Notes under the pieces: model-generated
Told to the model about the DNA's origin: nothing
The model's input: the letters and a program-made list of their open reading frames with translations, nothing else
Database searches by the model: none
From: Megachile rotundata
Taxonomy: Eukaryota > Arthropoda > Insecta > Hymenoptera > Megachilidae
Length of the DNA stretch: 64,000 bases
Assembly: GCF_050947335.1 (NCBI RefSeq)
Contig: NW_027473466.1
Coordinates: 62,001 to 126,000 of the forward strand
Direction of reading: 5' to 3'
Program-made: the position numbers and the translations under genes
In this document: positions 1-12,629 of the stretch, one piece after another
Layout of the letters: each line of letters starts with the position of its first letter
How positions within the stretch are numbered: the first letter of the stretch is position 1

Positions 1-945
1 TAACGACAATTAATATACTTATTACTCTTATTATTATCAATCTAACTCATATTATTAGCCATATTATGCTTATATGATCGATAGAACGACAATTACTCTA
101 CTTATTACTCTCATTATTATCAATCTAACTCATATTATTAGCCATATTATGGTTATATGACCGATAGAACGACAATTACTATACTTATTACTCTTATTAT
201 TATCAATCTAACTCATATTATTAGCCATATTATGCTTATATGATCGATAGAACGACAATTACTTTACTTACTACTCTCATTATTATCAATCTAACTCATA
301 TTATTAGCCATACTATGGTTATATGACCGATAGAACGACAATTACTATGCTTATTACTCTTATTATTATCAATCTAACTCATATTACTAGCCATATTATG
401 CTCATATGATCGATAGGACGACAATTACTATACTCATTACTCTTATTATTATCAATCGAACTCATATTATTAGCCATATTATGCTTATATGATCGATAGA
501 ACGACAATTACTATACTTATTACTCTCATTATTATCAATCTAACTCATACTATTAGCCATATTATGGTTATATGACCGATAGAACGACAATTACTATACT
601 TATTACTCTTATTATTATCAATCTAACTCATATTATTAGCCATATTATGCTTATATGATCGATAGAACGACAATTACTATACTCATTACTCTTATTATTA
701 TCAATCTAACTCATATTATTAGCCATATTATGCTTATGTGATCGATAGAACGACAATTACTATACTTATTACTCCTATTATTATCAATCAAACTCATATT
801 ATTAGCCATACTATGCTTATATGATCGATGGAACGACAATTACTATGCTCACTGCTCTTATTATTATCAATCGAACTAATATTATTAGCCATATTATGGT
901 TATATGACCGATAGAACGACAATTACAATACTTATTACTCTTACT
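1..945. repeat. Domain A: near-consensus monomers
   Basis: About 11 monomers of 83 bp close to the reference, with variants such as GGTTATATGACC (68 C to G, 77 T to C), CTCTACTT (14 A to C), CTCATTATT (28 T to C) and GATAGGACG (position 1 A to G). The same set recurs around 33.3-35.9 kb, 39-40.3 kb and 61.3-62.0 kb. It lacks the diagnostic variants of the next 13 kb. The left edge of the array is not reached. Confidence 0.75.
168..250 (+). repeat. Reference monomer (equal to the consensus I derived)
   Basis: This copy matches the commonest base at each position and serves as reference. Internal structure: 1-10 AACGACAATT; two 9-bp direct subrepeats at 17-25 (CTTATTACT) and 26-34 (CTTATTATT); the little-changing box TTATCAA at 33-39; two CATATTAT octamers at 47-54 and 59-66, 12 bp apart; and the end GATCGATAG at 75-83, which holds GATC and the palindrome ATCGAT. 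There are two CpG sites, at 3-4 and 78-79. Most variants fall in 4-30 and 67-83. Other variants elsewhere are named by these positions. Confidence 0.93.
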
Positions 946-3483
946 ATTATCAATCAAACTCATATTATTAATCATATTATGCTTATATGAGCAATAGAAC
1001 TACAATTGCTATACTTCTTACACTCACTATTATCAATCTAACTCATATTATTAGCCATATTATGCTTATATGATCGATAGAAAGACAATTACTACACTTA
1101 TTGCTCTTATTATTATCAATCTAACTCATATTATTAGCCATATTGTGCTTATATGATCGACAGAACGCCAATTACTATACTCATTACTCTTATTATTATC
1201 AATCTAACTCATATTATTAGCCATATTATGCTTATATGATCGATAGAACGACAATTACTATACTCACTACTCTTATTATTATCAATCTAACTAATATTAT
1301 TAGACATATTATGCTTATGTGATCGATAGAACGATAATTACTATACTTATTACGCTTAATATTATCAATCTAACACATATTAATAATCATATTATGCTTA
1401 TATGAGCAATAGAACTACAATTACTATACTTATTACACTCACTGTTATCAATCTAACTCATATTATTAGCCATATTATGCTTATATGATCGACAGAACGA
1501 CAATTACTATACTTATTACACTAACTATTATCAATCTAACTCATAATATTAGCCATATTATGCTTATATGATCGGTAGAACGATAATTACTATACTTATT
1601 ACGCTTAATTTTATCAATCTAACACATATTATTACCCACATTATGCTTGTATCATCGGTGGAACGATAATTACTATACTTATTACTCTTATTATTATCAA
1701 TCTAACTCATATTATTAGCCATATTATGCTTATATGACCGATCGAACTACAATTACTATACATATTACTCTTATTTTTATCAATCTAGCTCATATTATTA
1801 ACCATATTATGCAGATATGATCGAGAGAACTACAAATACTATACTCATGACTCTTATTATTATCAATCTAACTAATATTATTAGCCATATTATGCTTGTA
1901 TGATCGGTAGAACGATAATTACTATACTTATTACTCTTATTATTATCAATCTAACTCATATTATTACCCATATTATGCTTATATGATCGATAGAACGACA
2001 ATTACTATACTCACTACTCTTATTATTATCAATCTAACTCATATTATTAGCCATATTATGCTTATATGATCGATAGAACGACAATTACTATACTCACAAC
2101 TCTTATTATTATCAATCTAACTAATATTATTAGCCACATTATGCTTATATGATCGATAGAACTACAATTACTATACCTATTACTCTTGTTATTATCAATC
2201 TAGCTCATATTATTAACCATATTATGCAGACATGATCGATAGAACTACAACTACTATACTCATTACTCTTATTATTATCAATTTAACTCATATTATTAGC
2301 CATATTATGCTTATGTGATCGATAGAACGACAATTACTATACTTATTGCTCATATTATTATCAATCTAACTCATATTATTAGCCATATTCTGCTTATATG
2401 ATCGATAGGACGACAATTACCATACTCATTACTCTTATTGTTATCAATCTAACTCATATTATTAGCCATATTATGCTTATATGATCGACAGAACGACAAT
2501 TACTATACTTAATACACTTAACTATTATCAATCTAACTCATATTACTAGCCATATTATGCTTATATGATCGATAGAACGACAATTACTATACTCATTACT
2601 CTTATTATTATCAATCTAACTCATATTATTAGCCATATTATGCTTATATGATCGATAGAACGACAATTACTATACTCACAACTCTTATTATTATCAATCT
2701 AACTAATATTATTAGCCACATTATGCTTATATGATAGATAGAACTACAATTACTATACTTATTACTCTTGTTATTATCAAGCTAGCTCATATTATTAACC
2801 ATATTATGCAGACATGATCGATAGAACTACAACTACTATACTCATTACTCTTATTATTATCAATTTAACTCATATTATTAGCCATATTATGCTTATGTGA
2901 TCGATAGAACGACAATTACTATACTTATTACTCCTATTATTATCAATCAAACTCATATTATTAGCCATACTATGCTTATATGATCGATGGAACGACAATA
3001 GCTATGCTCACCACTTTTATTATTATCAATCTAACTCATATTATTAGCCATATTATGCTTATGTGATCCATAGAACGACAATTACTATACTTATTGCTCA
3101 TATTATTATCAATCTAACTCATATTATTAGCCATATTCTGCTTATATGATCGATAGGACGACAATTACTATACTCATTACTCTTATTGTTATCAATCTAA
3201 CTCTTATTATTAACCATATTATGCTTATATGATCGACAGAACGACAATTACTATACTTAATACACTAACTATTATCAATCTAACTTATATTATTAGCCAT
3301 ATTATGCTTATATGATCGATAGAACGACAATTACTATACTTAATACACTAACTATTATCAATCTAACTCATATTATTAGCCATATTATGCTTATATGATC
3401 GATAGAACGACAATTACTATACCCATTACTCTTACTCTTATCAATCTAACACATATTATGAGCCATTTTATGCTTATATGATC
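946..3483. repeat. Domain B, first irregular HOR stretch
   Basis: The switch near 930-970 brings in monomers not seen before: GAGCAATAGAACTAC (79 G to A, position 4 G to T), TTACGCTTAATATT and AACACATATTAATAATC. The anchor TAATAATCAT at 1,381 recurs at 3,871, 5,530, 7,854 and 9,763, that is 30, 20, 28 and 23 monomers apart. Other local types are GCAGATATGATCGAGAG with ACAAATACT, and GTATCATCGGTGG. The first 84-bp unit lies at 2,492-2,575. Confidence 0.75.
2492..2575. repeat. 84-bp monomer (one extra T)
   Basis: Reads TACACTTAACTATT where related units read TACACTAACTATT. The next monomer start is at 2,576, confirming 84 bp. The other four copies lie in the same HOR position of later domain B copies. 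Confidence 0.9.
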
Positions 3484-5142
3484 GAGAGATCGACAATTTC
3501 TATGCTCACTACTCTTATTATTATCAATCTAACTCATATTATTAGCCATATTATGCTTATATGATCGATAGAACGACAATTACTACAGTTTTTACTCTTA
3601 TTATTATCAATCTAACTCTTATTATTAGCCATACTATGCTTATATGATCGATAGAACGACAATTACTATGCTCACTACTCTAATTATAATCAATCTATCT
3701 CATATTATTAGCCATATATGCTTATATGATCGGTAGAACGACAATTACTATACTCACTACTCTTATTATTATCAATCTAACTAATATTATTAGACATATT
3801 ATGCTTATGTGATCGATAGAACGATAATTACTATACTTATTACGCTTAATATTATCAATCTAACACATATTAATAATCATATTATGCTTATATGAGCAAT
3901 AGAACTACAATTAATATACTTATTACACTCACTGTTATCAATCTAACTCATATTATTAGCCATATTATGCTTATATGATCGACAGAACGACAATTACTAT
4001 GCTTATTACACTAACTATTATCAATCTAACTCATATTATTAGCCATATTATGCTTATATGATCGGTAGAACTATAATTACTATACTTATTACGCTTAATA
4101 TTATCAATCTAACACATATTATTACCCACATTATGCTTGTATCATCGGTGGAACGATAATTACTATACTTATTACTCTTATTATTATCAATCTAACTCAT
4201 ATTATTAGCCATATTATGCTTATATGACCGATCGAACTACAATTACTATACATATTACTCTTGTTATTATCAATCTAGCTCATATTATTAACCATATTAT
4301 GCAGACATGATCGATAGAACTACAACTACTATACTCATTACTCTTATTATTATCAATTTAACTCATATTATTAGCCATATTATGCTTATGTGATCGATAG
4401 AACGACAATTACTATACTTATTACTCCTATTATTATCAATCAAACTCATATTATTAGCCATACTATGCTTATATGATCGATGGTACGACAATTACTATGC
4501 TCACTACTCTTATTATTATCAATCTAACTCATATTATTAGCCATATTATGCTTATATGATCGATAGAACGACAATTACTATACTCACTACTCTTATTATT
4601 ATCAATCTAACTAATATTATTAGCCACATTATGCTTATATGATCGATACAACTACAATTACTATACCTATTACTCTTGTTATTATCAATCTAGCTCATAT
4701 TATTAACCATATTATGCAGACATGATCGATAGAACTACAACTACTATACTCATTACTCTTATTATTATCAATTTAACTCATATTATTAGCCATATTATGC
4801 TTATGTGATCGATAGAACGACAATTACTATACTTATTACTCCTATTATTATCAATCAAACTCATATTATTAGCCATACTATGCTTATATGATCGATGGTA
4901 CGACAATTACTATGCTCACTACTCTTATTATTATCAATCTAACTCATATTATTAGCCATATTATGCTTATGTGATCCATAGAACGACAATTACTATACTT
5001 ATTGCTCATATTATTATCAATCTAACTCATATTATTAGCCATATTCTGCTTATATGATCGATAGGACGACAATTACTATACTCATTACTCTTATTGTTAT
5101 CAATCTAACTCTTATTATTAGCCATATTATGCTTATATGATC
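3484..5142. repeat. Domain B HOR copy, 20 monomers
   Basis: Begins at the anchor GAGAGATCGACAATTTC, which next occurs at 5,143 (1,659 bp, 20 x 83 minus 1 for the 82-bp unit at 3,655). Order of markers: GTTTTTACTC, ATCTATCTC with CATATATGC, TTACGCTTAAT, TAATAATCAT, GAGCAATAG, GTATCATCGGTGG, GATCGAACTAC, then directly GCAGACATG. Compared with the next copy it lacks the monomers with TTATTTTTATC and ACAAATACT, so it looks like a copy shortened by whole-monomer deletion. Confidence 0.8.
3655..3736. repeat. 82-bp monomer (CATATATGC)
   Basis: One base is missing around monomer positions 61-66, giving CCATATATGC for CCATATTATGC. The unit also has ATCTATCTC. Here alone TATTATTATC is altered to TAATTATAATC. 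Confidence 0.9.
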
Positions 5143-5313
5143 GAGAGATCGACAATTTCTATGCTCACTACTCTTATTATTATCAATCTAACTCATATTA
5201 TTAGCCATATTATGCTTATATGATCGATAGAACGACAATTACTACAGTTTTTACTCTTATTATTATCAATCTAACTCTTATTATTAGCCATACTATGCTT
5301 ATATGATCGATAG

Positions 5314-5395
5314 AACGACAATTACTATGCTCACTACTCTTATTATTATCAATCTATCTCATATTATTAGCCATATATGCTTATATGATCGGTAG
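5314..5395. repeat. 82-bp monomer (CATATATGC)
   Basis: Same deletion, 1,659 bp after the first, two monomers after the GAGAGATCG anchor unit as in every domain B copy. Confidence 0.9.
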
Positions 5396-6806
5396 AACGA
5401 CAATTACTATACTCACTACTCTTATTATTATCAATCTAACTAATATTATTAGACATATTATGCTTATGTGATCGATAGAACGATAATTACTATACTTATT
5501 ACGCTTAATATTATCAATCTAACACATATTAATAATCATATTATGCTTATATGAGCAATAGAACTACAATTACTATACTTATTACACTCACTGTTATCAA
5601 TCTAACTCATATTATTAGCCATATTATGCTTATATGATCGACAGAACGACAATTACTATACTTATTACACTAACTATTATCAATCTAACTCATATTATTA
5701 GCCATATTATGCTTATATGATCGGTAGAACGATAATTACTATACTTATTACGCTTAATATTATCAATCTAACACATATTATTACCCACATTATGCTTGTA
5801 TCATCGGTGGAACGATAATTACTATACTTATTACTCTTATTATTATGAATCTAACTCATATTATTAGCCATATTATGCTTTTATGACCGATCGAACTACA
5901 ATTACTATACATATTACACTTATTTTTATCAATCTAGCTCATATTATTAACCATATTATGCAGATATGATCGAGAGAACTACAAATACTATACTCATGAC
6001 TCTTATTATTATCAATCTAACTAATATTATTAGCCATATTATGCTTGTATGATCGGTAGAACGATAATTACTATACTTATTACTCTTATTATTATCAATC
6101 TAACTCATATTATTACCCATATTATGCTTATATGATCGATAGAACGACAATTACTATACTCACTACTCTTATTATTATCAATCTAACTCATATTATTAGC
6201 CATATTATGCTTATATGATCGATAGAACGACAATTACTATACTCACAACTCTTATTATTATCAATCTAACTAATATTATTAGCCACATTATGCTTATATG
6301 ATCGATAGAACTACAATTACTATACCTATTACTCTTGTTATTATCAATCTAGCTCATATTATTAACCATATTATGCAGACATGATCGATAGAACTACAAC
6401 TACTATACTCATTACTCTTATTATTATCAATTTAACTCATATTATTAGCCATATTATGCTTATGTGATCGATAGAAAGACAATTACTATACTTATTACTC
6501 CTATTATTATCAATCAAACTCATATTATTAGCCATACTATGCTTATATGATCGATGGTACGACAATTACTATGCTCACTACTCTTATTATTATCAATCTA
6601 ACTCATATTATTAGCCATATTATGCTTATGTGATCGATAGAACGACAATTACTATACTTATTGCTCATATTATTATCAATCTAACTCATATTATTAGCCA
6701 TATTCTGCTTATATGATCGATAGGACGACAATTACTATACTCATTACTCTTATTGTTATCAATCTAACTCATATTATTAGCCATATTATGCTTATATGAT
6801 CGACAG

Positions 6807-6890
6807 AACGACAATTACTATACTTAATACACTTAACTATTATCAATCTAACTCATATTACTAGCCATATTATGCTTATATGATCGATAG
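6807..6890. repeat. 84-bp monomer (one extra T)
   Basis: Same inserted T as at 2,492, again in a GACAGAACGAC-type unit followed by a TTACTAGCC monomer. It balances the 82-bp unit at 5,314 in the 28-monomer copy. Confidence 0.9.
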
Positions 6891-7637
6891 AACGACAATT
6901 ACTATACTCATTACTCTTATTATTATCAATCTAACTCATATTATTAGACATATTATGCTTATGTGATCGATAGAACGACAATTACTATGCTCACAACTCT
7001 TATTATTATCAATCTAACTAATATTATTAGCCACATTATGCTTATATGATCGATAGAACTACAATTACTATACTTATTACTCTTGTTATTATCAAGCTAG
7101 CTCATATTATTAACCATATTATGCAGACATGATCGATAGAACTACAACTACTATACTCATTACTCTTATTATTATCAATTTAACTCATATTATTAGCCAT
7201 ATTATGCTTATGTGATCGATAGAACGACAATTACTATACTTATTACTCCTATTATTATCAATCAAACTCATATTATTAGCCATACTATGCTTATATGATC
7301 GATGGAACGACAATAACTATGCTCACCACTTTTATTATTATCAATCTAACTCATATTATTAGCCATATTCTGCTTATATGATCGATAGGACGACAATTAC
7401 TATACTCATTACTCTTATTGTTATCAATCTAACTCTTATTATTAGCCATATTATGCTTATATGATCGAGAGATCGACAATTTCTATGCTCACTACTCTTA
7501 TTATTATCAATCTAACTCATATTATTAGCCATATTATGCTTATATGATCGATAGAACGACAATTACTACAGTTTTTACTCTTATTATTATCAATCTAACT
7601 CTTATTATTAGCCATACTATGCTTATATGATCGATAG

Positions 7638-7719
7638 AACGACAATTACTATGCTCACTACTCTTATTATTATCAATCTATCTCATATTATTAGCCATAT
7701 ATGCTTATATGATCGGTAG
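7638..7719. repeat. 82-bp monomer (CATATATGC)
   Basis: 2,324 bp after the unit at 5,314; part of the 23-monomer copy. Confidence 0.9.
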
Positions 7720-9130
7720 AACGACAATTACTATACTCACTACTCTTATTATTATCAATCTAACTAATATTATTAGACACATTATGCTTATGTGATCGAT
7801 AGAACGATAATTACTATACTTATTACGCTTAATATTATCAATCTAACACATATTAATAATCATATTATGCTTATATGAGCAATAGAACTACAATTACTAT
7901 ACTTATTACACTCACTGTTATCAATCTAACTCATATTATTAGCCATATTATGCTTATATGATCGACAGAACGACAATTACTATACTTATTACACTAACTA
8001 TTATCAATCTAACTCATATTATTAGCCATATTATGCTTATATGATCGGTAGAACGATAATTACTATACTTATTACGCTTAATATTATCAATCTAACACAT
8101 ATTATTACCCACATTATGCTTGTATCATCGGTGGAACGATAATTACTATACTTATTACTCTTATTATTATCAATCTAACTCATATTATTATCCATATTAT
8201 GCTTATATGACCGATCGAACTACAATTACTATACATATTACTCTTATTTTTATCAATCTAGCTCATATTATTAACCATATTATGCAGATATGATCGAGAG
8301 AACTACAAATACTATACTCATGACTCTTATTATTATCAATCTAACTAATATTATTAGACATATTATGCTTGTATGATCGGTAGAACGATAATTACTATAC
8401 TTATTACTCTAATTATTATCAATCTAACTCATATTATTACCCATATTATGCTTATATGATCGATAGAACGACAATTACTATACTCACTACTCTTATTATT
8501 ATCAATCTAACTCATATTATTAGCCATATTATGCTTATATGATCGATAGAACGACAATTACTATACTCACAACTCTTATTATTATCAATCTAACTAATAT
8601 TATTAGCCACATTATGCTTATATGATCGATAGAACTACAATTACTATACCTATTACTCTTGTTATTATCAATCTAGCTCATATTATTAACCATATTATGC
8701 AGACATGATCGATAGAACTACAACTACTATACTCATTACTCTTATTATTATCAATTTAACTCATATTATTAGCCATATTATGCTTATGTGATCGATAGAA
8801 CGACAATTACTATACTTATTACTCCTATTATTATCAATCAAACTCATATTATTAGCCATACTATGCTTATATGATCGATGGTACGACAATTACTATGCTC
8901 ACTACTCTTATTATTATCAATCTAACTCATATTATTAGCCATATTATGCTTATGTGATCGATAGAACGACAATTACTATACTTATTGCTCATATTATTAT
9001 CAATCTAACTCATATTATTAGCCATATTCTGCTTATATGATCGATAGGACGACAATTACTATACTCATTACTCTTATTGTTATCAATCTAACTCATATTA
9101 TTAGCCATATTATGCTTATATGATCGACAG

Positions 9131-9214
9131 AACGACAATTACTATACTTAATACACTTAACTATTATCAATCTAACTCATATTACTAGCCATATTATGCT
9201 TATATGATCGATAG
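9131..9214. repeat. 84-bp monomer (one extra T)
   Basis: Lies in the 23-monomer copy, 2,324 bp after the one at 6,807. Confidence 0.9.
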
Positions 9215-9546
9215 AACGACAATTACTATACTCATTACTCTTATTATTATCAATCTAACTCATATTATTAGCCATATTATGCTTATATGATCGATAGAAC
9301 GACAATTACTATACTCACAACTCTTATTATTATCAATCTAACTCTTATTATTAGCCATATTATGCTTATATGATCGAGAGATCGACAATTTCTATGCTCA
9401 CTACTCTTATTATTATCAATCTAACTCATATTATTAGCCATATTATGCTTATATGATCGATAGAACGACAATTACTACAGTTTTTACTCTTATTATTATC
9501 AATCTAACTCTTATTATTAGCCATACTATGCTTATATGATCGATAG

Positions 9547-9628
9547 AACGACAATTACTATGCTCACTACTCTTATTATTATCAATCTATCTCATATTAT
9601 TAGCCATATATGCTTATATGATCGGTAG
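9547..9628. repeat. 82-bp monomer (CATATATGC)
   Basis: 1,909 bp after the unit at 7,638; part of the 32-monomer copy. Confidence 0.9.
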
Positions 9629-10719
9629 AACGACAATTACTATACTCACTACTCTTATTATTATCAATCTAACTAATATTATTAGACACATTATGCTTAT
9701 GTGATCGATAGAACGATAATTACTATACTTATTACGCTTAATATTATCAATCTAACACATATTAATAATCATATTATGCTTATATGAGCAATAGAACTAC
9801 AATTACTATACTTATTACACTCACTGTTATCAATCTAACTCATATTATTAGCCATATTATGCTTATATGATCGACAGAACGACAATTACTATACTTATTA
9901 CACTAACTATTATCAATCTAACTCATATTATTAGCCATATTATGCTTATATGATCGGTAGAACGATAATTACTATACTTATTACGCTTAATATTATCAAT
10001 CTAACACATATTATTACCCACATTATGCTTGTATCATCGGTGGAACGATAATTACTATACTTATTACTCTTATTATTATCAATCTAACTCATATTATTAT
10101 CCATATTATGCTTATATGACCGATCGAACTACAATTACTATACATATTACTCTTATTTTTATCAATCTAGCTCATATTATTAACCATATTATGCAGATAT
10201 GATCGAGAGAACTACAAATACTATACTCATGACTCTTATTATTATCAATCTAACTAATATTATTAGACATATTATGCTTGTATGATCGGTAGAACGATAA
10301 TTACTATACTTATTACTCTTATTATTATCAATCTAACTCATATTATTACCCATATTATGCTTATATGATCGATAGAACGACAATTACTATACTCACTACT
10401 CTTATTATTATCAATCTAACTCATATTATTAGCCATATTATGCTTATATGATCGATAGAACGACAATTACTATACTCACAACTCTTATTATTATCAATCT
10501 AACTAATATTATTAGCCACATTATGCTTATATGATCGATAGAACTACAATTACTATACCTATTACTCTTGTTATTATCAATCTAGCTCATATTATTAACC
10601 ATATTATGCAGACATGATCGATAGAACTACAACTACTATACTCATTACTCTTATTATTATCAATTTAACTCATATTATTAGCCATATTATGCTTATGTGA
10701 TCGATAGAACGACAATTAC

Positions 10720-12215
10720 TATACTTATTACTCCTATTATTATCAATCAAACTCATATTATTAGCCATACTATGCTTATATGATCGATGGTACGACAATT
10801 ACTATGCTCACTACTCTTATTATTATCAATCTAACTCATATTATTAGCCATATTATGCTTATGTGATCGATAGAACGACAATTACTATACTTACTGCTCA
10901 TATTATTATCAATCTAACTCATATTATTAGCCATATTCTGCTTATATGATCGATAGGACGACAATTACTATACTCATTACTCTTATTGTTATCAATCTAA
11001 CTCATATTATTAGCCATATTATGCTTATATGATCGACAGAACGACAATTACTATACTTAATGCACTTAACTATTATCAATCTAACTCATATTACTAGCCA
11101 TATTATGCTTACATGATCGATAGAACGACAATTACTATACTCATTACTCTTATTATTATCAATCTAACTCATATTATTAGCCATATTATGCTTATATGAT
11201 CGATAGAACGACAATTACTATACTCACAACTCTTATTATTATCAATCTAACTAATATTATTAGCCACATTATGCTTATATGATCGATAGAACTACAATTA
11301 CTATACTTATTACTCTTGTTATTATCAAGCTAGCTCATATTATTAACCATATTATGCAGACATGGTCGATAGAACTACAACTACTATACTCATTACTCTT
11401 ATTATTATCAATTTAACTCATATTATTAGCCATATTATGCTTATGTGATCGATAGAACGACAATTACTATACTTATTACTCCTATTATTATCAATCAAAC
11501 TCATATTATTAGCCATACTATGCTTATATGATCGATGGAACGACAATAACTATGCTCACCACTTTTATTATTATCAATCTAACTCATATTATTAGCCATA
11601 TTATGCTTATGTGATCCATAGAACGACAATTACTATACTTATTGCTCATATTATTATCAATCTAACTCATATTATTAGCCATATTCTGCTTATATGATCG
11701 ATAGGAAGACAATTACTATACTCATTACTCTTATTGTTATCAATCTAACTCTTATTATTAGCCATATTATGCTTATATGATCGACAGAACGACAATTACT
11801 ATACTTAATACACTAACTATTATCAATCTAACTTATATTATTAGCCATATTATGCTTATATGATCGATAGAACGACAATTACTATACTTAATACACTAAC
11901 TATTATCAATCTAACTCATATTATTAGCCATATTATGCTTATATGATCGATAGAACGACAATTACTATACCCATTACTCTTACTATTATCAATCTAACTC
12001 ATATTATGAGCCATTTTATGCTTATATGATCGAGAGATCGACAATTTCTATGCTCACTACACTTATTATTATCAATCTAACTCATATTATTAGCCATATT
12101 ATGCTTATATGATCGATAGAACGACAATTACTACAGTTTTTACTCTTATTATTATCAATCTAACTCTTATTATTAGCCATACTATGCTTATATGATCGAT
12201 AGAACGACAATTACT
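10720..12215. repeat. 18-monomer block, first copy (partner 12,630-14,120)
   Basis: This block of about 1.49 kb and its partner about 1.9 kb downstream share rare marks in order: the 84-bp units at 11,040 and 12,949, CATGGTCG, GACAATAAC with CACCACTTTT, GTGATCCATAG, GATAGGAAGAC and CCCATTACTC. The offset is 1,909 bp throughout. They part at about 12,215 and 14,120, where the second copy changes to the CTATTTACTC monomer that opens domain C. Confidence 0.8.
11040..11123. repeat. 84-bp monomer (one extra T), with TGCACTTAAC
   Basis: 1,909 bp after the unit at 9,131. It carries an extra substitution (TTAATGCAC) not present in the other four. Confidence 0.9.
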
Positions 12216-12284
12216 ATGCTCACTACTCTTATTATTATCAATCTATCTCATATTATTAGCCATATATGCTTATATGATCGGTAG
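12203..12284. repeat. 82-bp monomer (CATATATGC)
   Basis: 2,656 bp after the unit at 9,547 and the last of its class. The matching place in the 10,720/12,630 block pair lies just past the end of that match. Confidence 0.9.
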
Positions 12285-12629
12285 AACGATAATTTCTATA
12301 CTTATTACTCTTAATATTATCAATCTAACTCATATTATTAATCATATTATGCTTATATGATCAATAGAACTACAATTACTATACTTATTACACTCACTAT
12401 TATCAATCTAACTCATATTATTAGCCATATTATGCTTATATGATCGACAGAACGACAATTACTATACTTATTACACTAACTATTATCAATCTAACTCATA
12501 TTATTAGCCATATTATGCTTATATGATCGGTAGAACGATAATTACTATACTTATTTCTCTTATTATTATCAATCTAACTCATATTATTAGCCACATTATG
12601 CTTGTATGATCGATGGAACGATAATTACT

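Larger units (their letters stand above)
5143..7466. repeat. Domain B HOR copy, 28 monomers
   Basis: Anchor to anchor 2,324 bp, which is 28 x 83 with one 82-bp and one 84-bp unit cancelling. It holds the full marker series, including the TTATTTTTATC, GAGAGAACTACAAATACT, CTTGTATGATCGGTAG and CAAGCTAGCTC monomers. Private changes include GATAGAAAGAC near 6,475 and TTATGAATC near 5,845. The neighbouring copies can be described as this one with blocks lost or gained. Confidence 0.8.
7467..9375. repeat. Domain B HOR copy, 23 monomers
   Basis: Anchor to anchor 1,909 bp (23 x 83, one short and one long unit cancelling). It follows the 28-monomer copy in order but lacks five monomers: near 9,330-9,350 a CACAACTC monomer runs directly into the AACTCTTATTATTAGCC type that precedes the anchor. 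The first 23 monomers of the next copy match it at an offset of 1,909 bp, so this is a local tandem duplication. Confidence 0.82.
9376..12031. repeat. Domain B HOR copy, 32 monomers
   Basis: Anchor to anchor 2,656 bp (32 x 83). Its first 23 monomers repeat 7,467-9,375. It then continues with CAAGCTAGCTC, GCAGACATGGTCG (11,361), two TTAATACACTAAC monomers and an ATTATGAGCCATTTT monomer before the next anchor. The added tail carries types that later characterise domain C, so this copy is the longest and most informative version of the domain B unit. Confidence 0.8.
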
